Positions 59,109-64,000 of a DNA stretch of 64,000 bases are shown piece after piece. Every line of letters begins with the position of its first letter. The stretch's first letter is position 1. The position numbers and the translations under genes are program-made. Where the stretch lies: positions 434,001-498,000 of the forward strand of contig NZ_VTWS01000002.1 in NCBI RefSeq assembly GCF_008727875.1, written 5' to 3'. The notes beneath the pieces were generated by a model. The model made no database searches, was not told the origin of the DNA, and saw only the letters and a program-made list of their open reading frames with translations. Source of the DNA: Larkinella humicola (GTDB lineage Bacteria > Bacteroidota > Bacteroidia > Cytophagales > Spirosomataceae).

Positions 59109-60704
59109 TTACTCACCTTTGGCTTTGGCAAGTTCCGCGAACGGAATCACCCCGGCGCGTTTGGCCCAGACGTCATAAAGTGCCGCCATCGCTTTGACCC
59201 GATGCGGTTCTTTCGCGCTCAAATCCTGTAGCTCGGTCCGGTCGGTTTTCAGGTTATAGAGTTCCCATTGGTTGGACGGAAATTCCGACACCAGTTTCCA
59301 GTCGCCCTGGCGAACGGCCCGGTTGCCTTCGTGTTCGAAATAGAGCGCATCGTGGCCTTTCCAGGCGGCTCCCCGAAACACCGGCACCAGACTTACGCCC
59401 TCCGCCGGGGTGATGGCGTTGCCTTTGTGCGTTTTCGGGTACGTAGTTCCCGCCAGATCCAGGCAGGTTGTCATAACGTCGATGATATGAGCGGGGCGCT
59501 GGTCGATCTTGCCTGGTTTCACAATCGAGGGACCGTAGGCGACAAAGGGTGTGGCCGTTCCGCCTTCATATTCCCAGTGTTTGTAGAACCGGAAAGGTGT
59601 ATTACTCAGGTTGGCCCCCCGTTTTCCGTAGGCCGTAAAAGAAGTTGGGTCGCTCGACGGTTTTTTGCTGCTTTCGTAAATGGCCGGCAGAAAATTGCCG
59701 GTTCCGATGTTTTCGTGGCTGGCTCCGTTGTCCGACAAAAACAGAATCACCGTGTTCTGATCCTGCCCCATTTCTTTCAGTTTTTGCCGGATTCGGCCAA
59801 TGTTCTGGTCCATGCGGTCGATCATGGCCGCATAAACCGCCATCTTGTCTTCCCAATCTTTTTTCTCAGGCTCACTCAATGAATCCCAGGCCGGAATGGA
59901 TGCATCACGGGGTGAAAGCGAACTATTGTTCGCCAGAATTCCCATTGCCTTCATGCGCTGAAACCGCTCTTCCCGTAGTTTGTCCCACCCTTTTTGGTAA
60001 GCACCCCGGTATTTGGCAATGTCCTCGGGCAGGGCGTGCAAAGGCCAGTGGGGAGCCGTAAAGGCCATGTACAGAAAAAACGGCTGGTCTTTGGGAGTCT
60101 GTCCGATGAACTCAATGGCGTGATCGGCGAAGGCATTGGTCGCGTAATAGCCTTTTTCCGGCGTGTATTCCTGATCGTCCAGCGCGATGGTGAGTTTCTG
60201 GTTGGGGCGATACGGGTCCTTGCCAAAATAACTGCTCGCTCCGTCGATCAACCCAAAATACCGGTCGAAACCGCGTTTCACGGGCCAGCCTGCCGGTTTG
60301 GTGCCGACGTGCCATTTTCCGGCCATGTAGGTTTTATAGCCTGCCGGTTTTAAAGCTTCCGCAATCGTAACGCACTGCTGGTTGAGGTAGCCCTGGTAGG
60401 CGGGTTGCTGTCGGGTATTGACCATGTCACCCACGCCCGCCTGGTGCTGAAACAGGCCCGTCAGCAACGACGCCCGGGTTGGGCAGCAGCGCGACGCGTT
60501 GTAGAACTGCGGCATCCGAAGGCCGTTTTTCGCCATCTCGTTCAGGTTGGGCGTCTGGATTTCGGAGCCGTAACAGCCAATATCGGAATAGCCCATGTCG
60601 TCGGCCAGAATCAGGATAATGTTCGGTTTTTTCTCCGGCGGTTGCAGGGCGGGACAAAAAACGAACGTCAAAGCCAGAAAAGCCACTAAGAGTTTGAGTA
60701 CCAT
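59109..60704 (-). CDS. Secreted sulfatase (arylsulfatase type, S1 family)
   Basis: A 531-residue sulfatase with a signal peptide (LKLLVAFLALTFVFCPALQ). The N-terminal metal site is PNIILILADDMGYSDIGCYGSE. The modification motif is RCCPTRASLLTG, where the first cysteine fits the CxPxR rule for conversion to formylglycine. KWHVGTKPAGWPVKRGFDRYFG and ILFLSDNGASHENIGTG (calcium-binding aspartate and asparagine) follow. It probably removes sulfate esters from a carbohydrate or aryl compound outside the cytoplasm. The closing part (VRQGDWKLVSEF, WELYNLKTDRTELQDL) is typical for S1 enzymes. It lies behind a second sulfatase on the same strand. Confidence 0.93.
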   Translation of the reverse strand: MVLKLLVAFLALTFVFCPALQPPEKKPNIILILADDMGYSDIGCYGSEIQTPNLNEMAKNGLRMPQFYNASRCCPTRASLLTGLFQHQAGVGDMVNTRQQPAYQGYLNQQCVTIAEALKPAGYKTYMAGKWHVGTKPAGWPVKRGFDRYFGLIDGASSYFGKDPYRPNQKLTIALDDQEYTPEKGYYATNAFADHAIEFIGQTPKDQPFFLYMAFTAPHWPLHALPEDIAKYRGAYQKGWDKLREERFQRMKAMGILANNSSLSPRDASIPAWDSLSEPEKKDWEDKMAVYAAMIDRMDQNIGRIRQKLKEMGQDQNTVILFLSDNGASHENIGTGNFLPAIYESSKKPSSDPTSFTAYGKRGANLSNTPFRFYKHWEYEGGTATPFVAYGPSIVKPGKIDQRPAHIIDVMTTCLDLAGTTYPKTHKGNAITPAEGVSLVPVFRGAAWKGHDALYFEHEGNRAVRQGDWKLVSEFPSNQWELYNLKTDRTELQDLSAKEPHRVKAMAALYDVWAKRAGVIPFAELAKAKGE

Positions 60705-60766
60705 TGTTTCAGGTCGTTAGCGTTTGTTTTTAAGGATTTCGTACCGGTTTCACGCCCCGGTCGGCT

Positions 60767-62248
60767 TCATTTAAACACCCCCGTATTGCCTTTTTCCCAA
60801 ACCGGCATAAGCTGCTTCACGACGTCCGGATGGGTGTCGGCCACGTTCCGGTTTTCGTTCGGATCGGTGCGGTGATCGTATAATTCGACAGTGGGTTCCT
60901 GCGCCCGGAAATATCGAGTGAACCGATAGCGATCCGTGCGGACCGTGATGCCCCGCTTGAAATAACTGTAGGCGACATGCTCATCCCAGGCAGCCGGTTT
61001 GCCTTTTTTCAGGAGACTACTGAAGCTTTTCCCGTCGAGCGTGGCCGGTGTTTTTACCCCGCATAACGCCATCAGGGTGGGATAAATATCTATCGAACTC
61101 AGGATTTCGTTCCGAACCGCACCGGTTTTCATGCCGGGCGTTTTGACGATCAGCACACTGCGAACGGCTTGCTCGAAAATCGTGTGTTTTCCCCAAACCC
61201 GGTAATCGCCCAGGTGCCAGCCGTGATCGCTCCAGACCACCACAATCGTATTTTCAGCCATTCCCAACTGCTTCAGGGCTTCCAGCACCTTGCCCACCTG
61301 CGCATCCGTATAACTCACACTGGCGTAGTAGGCATGACGCAATTTGCGGGCGTAGGCATCCGAAACCGGTTTTTCCAGCGAAGCCTGTTCGTCGCCCAGC
61401 GCATACTGATTGAACTCGGCGCTCTCGTGCAAACTGGCCGGACTGACGTGCTCGGGTATCGTGGGAGATGGTGTCAGCGGAATTTTCGCTTCGTCATACA
61501 GGTCCCAGTATTTCTGGGGCGCGTTGAACGGCAGATGCGGTTTGAAAAAACCGATGCCCAGAAAAAACGGTTGTTTTCGCCCCACCAATTCCTTCAGTTT
61601 CGCTACTGCTAAATTGGCCGTCAATCCGTCGGGATAGTCCTCGTCGGCTACGTTTGCGGCTTCATACGGTTTGACTTTCGATTGCCGGCCCTGCCGGTTC
61701 GAACCGTCGGCGTAGCCAAAAAACGCGTTCCAGCCCGTTTTCCATTTTCCCGGATCAAACAGCATTTCGTCCCAGCTATGCGGCAGTTCCAACTGATTGC
61801 TTTTTGGGTCGTTGTAGCCATAGACATAGCCATCGGGCGAGTGGCTGATCTTGCCCATCCCGACGGTGTAATACCCATTTCGGCGCAACTGGTCGATGAA
61901 CGTCTCCGGCTCCTCCGTCCAGTGTTTGCCAGACACCTGCTTTTCAAGGGCTTCATTCGTAATGTCCACCGGATTGCGCGGCAGCCGCCCGGTGAGCAAA
62001 CTGTAGCGCGACGCCCCGCAGGTCGGCTGGGTGACGTACTGCCGCGTGAAAAGCACCGATTGCTGCGCCAGCCGATCCAGATGGGGCGAATGAATCACCG
62101 GATTGCCGTAGCATTTGAGGTCAGGACGCAGGTCGTCGATGCTGATGAAAAGCACATTCGGACGTTGGACCCGTTCCTGTGCAGGTCGAATCAATGCGAG
62201 TATACCCGGCAAGCCGAAGGCAAACGAGCAAAACAAAATCCATTTCAT
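60767..62248 (-). CDS. Secreted sulfatase (iduronate-2-sulfatase-like)
   Basis: A 493-residue sulfatase with a signal peptide (MKWILFCSFAFGLPGILAL). The metal-binding start is PNVLFISIDDLRPDLKCYGNP, and the modification motif is PTCGASRYSLLTGRLP, in which cysteine fits the CxAxR version. GKISHSPDG, LGIGFFKPHLPFNAPQKYW and VVVWSDHGWHLGDYRVWGKHTIFEQAVR are typical for the iduronate-2-sulfatase-like branch. The C-terminus RFTRYFRAQEPTVELYDHRTDPNENRNVA is also usual. It lies between susD-like and the other sulfatase on one strand, suggesting a joint role in taking apart a sulfated glycan. Confidence 0.93.
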   Translation of the reverse strand: MKWILFCSFAFGLPGILALIRPAQERVQRPNVLFISIDDLRPDLKCYGNPVIHSPHLDRLAQQSVLFTRQYVTQPTCGASRYSLLTGRLPRNPVDITNEALEKQVSGKHWTEEPETFIDQLRRNGYYTVGMGKISHSPDGYVYGYNDPKSNQLELPHSWDEMLFDPGKWKTGWNAFFGYADGSNRQGRQSKVKPYEAANVADEDYPDGLTANLAVAKLKELVGRKQPFFLGIGFFKPHLPFNAPQKYWDLYDEAKIPLTPSPTIPEHVSPASLHESAEFNQYALGDEQASLEKPVSDAYARKLRHAYYASVSYTDAQVGKVLEALKQLGMAENTIVVVWSDHGWHLGDYRVWGKHTIFEQAVRSVLIVKTPGMKTGAVRNEILSSIDIYPTLMALCGVKTPATLDGKSFSSLLKKGKPAAWDEHVAYSYFKRGITVRTDRYRFTRYFRAQEPTVELYDHRTDPNENRNVADTHPDVVKQLMPVWEKGNTGVFK

Positions 62249-62275
62249 CCTGTATACGAATAACCCCGTTTTTTA

Positions 62276-62427
62276 CAGCCCACGGTTTTAACCGTGGGGC
62301 ATGAAGGCAAAACAATCGAATGCATTGGAACCGTTTTAACGGTTTATTCAAGCCCCAAAACCGTTAAAACGGTTCCCATTAAATTATTGGGTCGTTTTTT
62401 TGGACCCACGGTTAAAACCGTGGGCTG
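62276..62427. repeat. Nested palindromes between susD and the sulfatase gene
   Basis: Outer arms 62276-62298 and 62405-62427 are exact reverse complements (23 bases). Each arm is also its own palindrome (CCCACGGTT/AACCGTGGG). Inside, arms 62327-62345 and 62358-62376 pair perfectly over 19 bases and are each near-palindromic (AACCGTTTTAACGGTT). The RNA can therefore fold as one long stem or as several separate hairpins. The arm word CAGCCCACGG resembles the terminator at 17.4 kb. Confidence 0.75.
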
Positions 62428-62448
62428 CCCAAGGTCGTTTTTCTTTCT

Positions 62449-64000
62449 TTAATAACCCGGATTCTGGGTAAACTCACCCGGATTGGTCACCCGGTCGATC
62501 TGGGTCTGCGGAATGGGCCGAACCAGGTGCATCTCCTTGATGTTGGGAGCCGCATCGAGGTTGTATTTTTTGACCCGCGCCAGCAACTGGCCGGTGCGTT
62601 TCAGGTCATACCAGCGGTGCATTTCACCCGCCAGTTCACGCGCCCGTTCGTCCAGCACAAATTCCAGGCTGAGGTCACTCGTGGTGATCTGCATGTCTTT
62701 TTCTTTGCCAGCCAGAGCCGCGCGGGTTCTCACCACGTTGAAATAAGCAGCCGCTTCGGGCAGTTTGTTCTGACGCCAGGCGGCCTCCCCGGCAATCAGG
62801 TACATTTCAGCCAGCCGAATCACGATAAAATCCCGGCGACCGTCGGTGGCATTGATGCTAGTCCGCAGCGGATCGATGTATTTTTTGATCACCGGAAACC
62901 GTCGGCGCTGCCCTCCGCCAATCTCGTTGTTGGTGATCGTCGACGCGCCCACCCACGTATCCTTGAAGTCGATGTACCAGTAAGGTGCCGTAGTCTGAGC
63001 AGCATCCGGCACCGAATACGGGACAATTTTAATGGCCGTGTCGCCCGGCATCACGGTTTTTCCGTTAATCGTACCCCGGTTGTTGGCAAACCAGACGGTT
63101 TTGAACGAGCCTTCCCAACGGCTGTCTTTGGACGGATCGAACAGCTTGATCAGGTAGTTGGTCGGCATAAACCGCTGATAGGCCCGGCCATTGGGCAAAT
63201 CCCGAATGATGGTCGGATTCTGGGTATAATCGAACAAAAAGAACAAATGGCTTTCATTACCGGCCCCGTTCGTCAAGGGATCGGCGGTGTATTGCACCGA
63301 CCAGACGACCTCCGCATTGGCATCATTATTAATATCCCAAAGGCTTCCATACGGTTTAATCATCTGAAAGTCATACGCTTTCGTTACCTGACTGGCCAGC
63401 CGCTCAGCCTCGGCCCAATTCCCCAGCGTCAGTTGAACGCGGGCCAGAAGCGCTTCCGAAGCCGGTTTGGTAATCCGTCCGTACATAGCGGCTTTGGCGG
63501 GCAGGTGTTCAATGGCATATTGCAGATCCGGTACGATGCCCTGCTCATAAATCGTCTTGGCGGGCGTTTTTTTCGCCGTGGTCTGCACACCGATGGTTTC
63601 TTCCAATGAAAAATGGACGTCGCCGAACTGCTGAACCAGATGGAAATAGTACAAGGCGCGCAGAAAACGGGCCTCCCCGATGATGCGCGCCCGATTGGCT
63701 TCCGTTACCCCCGCCACGCCCGGAGCGCGGTTGATAACGGCGTTGGCCTGGTTGATCCCGACGTAAAAATTATCCCAAACCGCCGTTACAAAGGCATTGG
63801 AACCCAGAAAGTTGGCGGAATAATTGTTGATATCGGGATAATTGGTCACGCCACCAAAACCGTTGGTGAACATGTCGGTTCCCGTAACGGTCAGGAAGAA
63901 AGCTTCTTCGCGGCCGTAAAACCGGCGCAATGGCGTATAGACGGCTTTCAGCCCGTCTTCCAAACCGCTGGGAGTTGAATAATAACTATCAGCGGTGGCG
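62449..64000 (-). CDS. SusD/RagB-family outer-membrane nutrient-binding protein (5' end cut by window)
   Basis: The 3' part of a susD-like gene; the frame stays open to base 64000, and the codons beyond 63963 still fit the family (SYYSTPSGLEDGLKAVYTPL). SusD-type lipoproteins bind a glycan at the cell surface and lid a TonB-dependent SusC channel. Family marks are FTNGFGGVTNYPDINNYSANFL, VWDNFYVGINQANAVINRAPG, RARIIGEARFLRALYYFHLVQQFGDV, and the C-terminal segment IRLAEMYLIAGEAAWRQNKLPEAAAYFNVVRTRA and LDERARELAGEMHRWYDLKRTGQL. The susC gene should lie beyond the window edge. It precedes two sulfatases, after a nested palindrome. Confidence 0.93.
   Translation of the reverse strand, partial: ATADSYYSTPSGLEDGLKAVYTPLRRFYGREEAFFLTVTGTDMFTNGFGGVTNYPDINNYSANFLGSNAFVTAVWDNFYVGINQANAVINRAPGVAGVTEANRARIIGEARFLRALYYFHLVQQFGDVHFSLEETIGVQTTAKKTPAKTIYEQGIVPDLQYAIEHLPAKAAMYGRITKPASEALLARVQLTLGNWAEAERLASQVTKAYDFQMIKPYGSLWDINNDANAEVVWSVQYTADPLTNGAGNESHLFFLFDYTQNPTIIRDLPNGRAYQRFMPTNYLIKLFDPSKDSRWEGSFKTVWFANNRGTINGKTVMPGDTAIKIVPYSVPDAAQTTAPYWYIDFKDTWVGASTITNNEIGGGQRRRFPVIKKYIDPLRTSINATDGRRDFIVIRLAEMYLIAGEAAWRQNKLPEAAAYFNVVRTRAALAGKEKDMQITTSDLSLEFVLDERARELAGEMHRWYDLKRTGQLLARVKKYNLDAAPNIKEMHLVRPIPQTQIDRVTNPGEFTQNPGY

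Overview
The window is ordinary-looking chromosome from a member of the Bacteroidota, most likely order Cytophagales and family Spirosomaceae (Spirosoma/Larkinella-like). The genus is an inference; no marker fixes it. The evidence is a complete gldK-gldL-gldM-gldN block with a PorP/SprF-type protein upstream, a SprE/PorW-type lipoprotein, a DUF4271 gene next to hemD, a SusD-family gene beside sulfatases, and promoter boxes of the Bacteroidota type (TAnnTTTG, several with a TTG or TTTG element 19-20 bases upstream). I found no rRNA, tRNA, CRISPR array, insertion sequence or prophage.

Layout. 1-9.6 kb: a cut acetyltransferase, a small membrane protein, hemE with a coupled small gene, a TetR regulator, fabF, lgt behind an ECF sigma factor, and purM. 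9.7-19.3 kb: an oxidoreductase, DUF481 and PAS proteins, a large MG2/TonB-plug protein, a D-apionate-lactonase-like protein and a lipoprotein. 19.3-24 kb: a solitary primase-like gene and an F0 ATP synthase operon (atpZ, a membrane gene, atpB, atpE, atpF, atpH) that stops at a strong terminator without atpA or atpG. 24-32 kb: a SprE/PorW-like lipoprotein, penicillin-binding protein 1A, glycerate kinase and uvrC. 32-38 kb: the type IX secretion/gliding core porP/sprF-gldK-gldL-gldM-gldN. 38-44 kb: hemD, DUF4271, sucD, a membrane protein and dnaX. 44-51 kb: a phosphotriesterase-like protein, TPR protein, M16 peptidase, ispF, amidohydrolase, an enolase-superfamily epimerase and an acetyltransferase. 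51-57.3 kb: a decayed small gene, a palindromic element, an ABC exporter, and the housekeeping run nusB-ytxH-DUF1573-yajC-ybbR-coaE. 57.4-64 kb: a secreted amidase, two secreted sulfatases and the 3' part of a susD gene, which looks like the edge of a sulfated-glycan utilization locus.

The most unusual signal lies between genes. At least fourteen gaps carry long inverted repeats, several of them perfect stems of 18 to 43 base pairs, and one is a 57-base-pair stem with a single G/T pair. Their arms often repeat short words, and they tend to abut or include stop codons. Five gaps share one core, TTGGCTGRCGCA or its complement, inside otherwise different arms. Every long gap of the F0 operon holds such a structure. 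Other points of note are a LOV-type PAS domain that has lost its photoactive cysteine, an antitoxin-like gene broken by an amber codon, an insertion with repeated DGWG units in GldN, and a divergent hemE/tetR promoter pair in which both -7 boxes sit four bases from the start codons.
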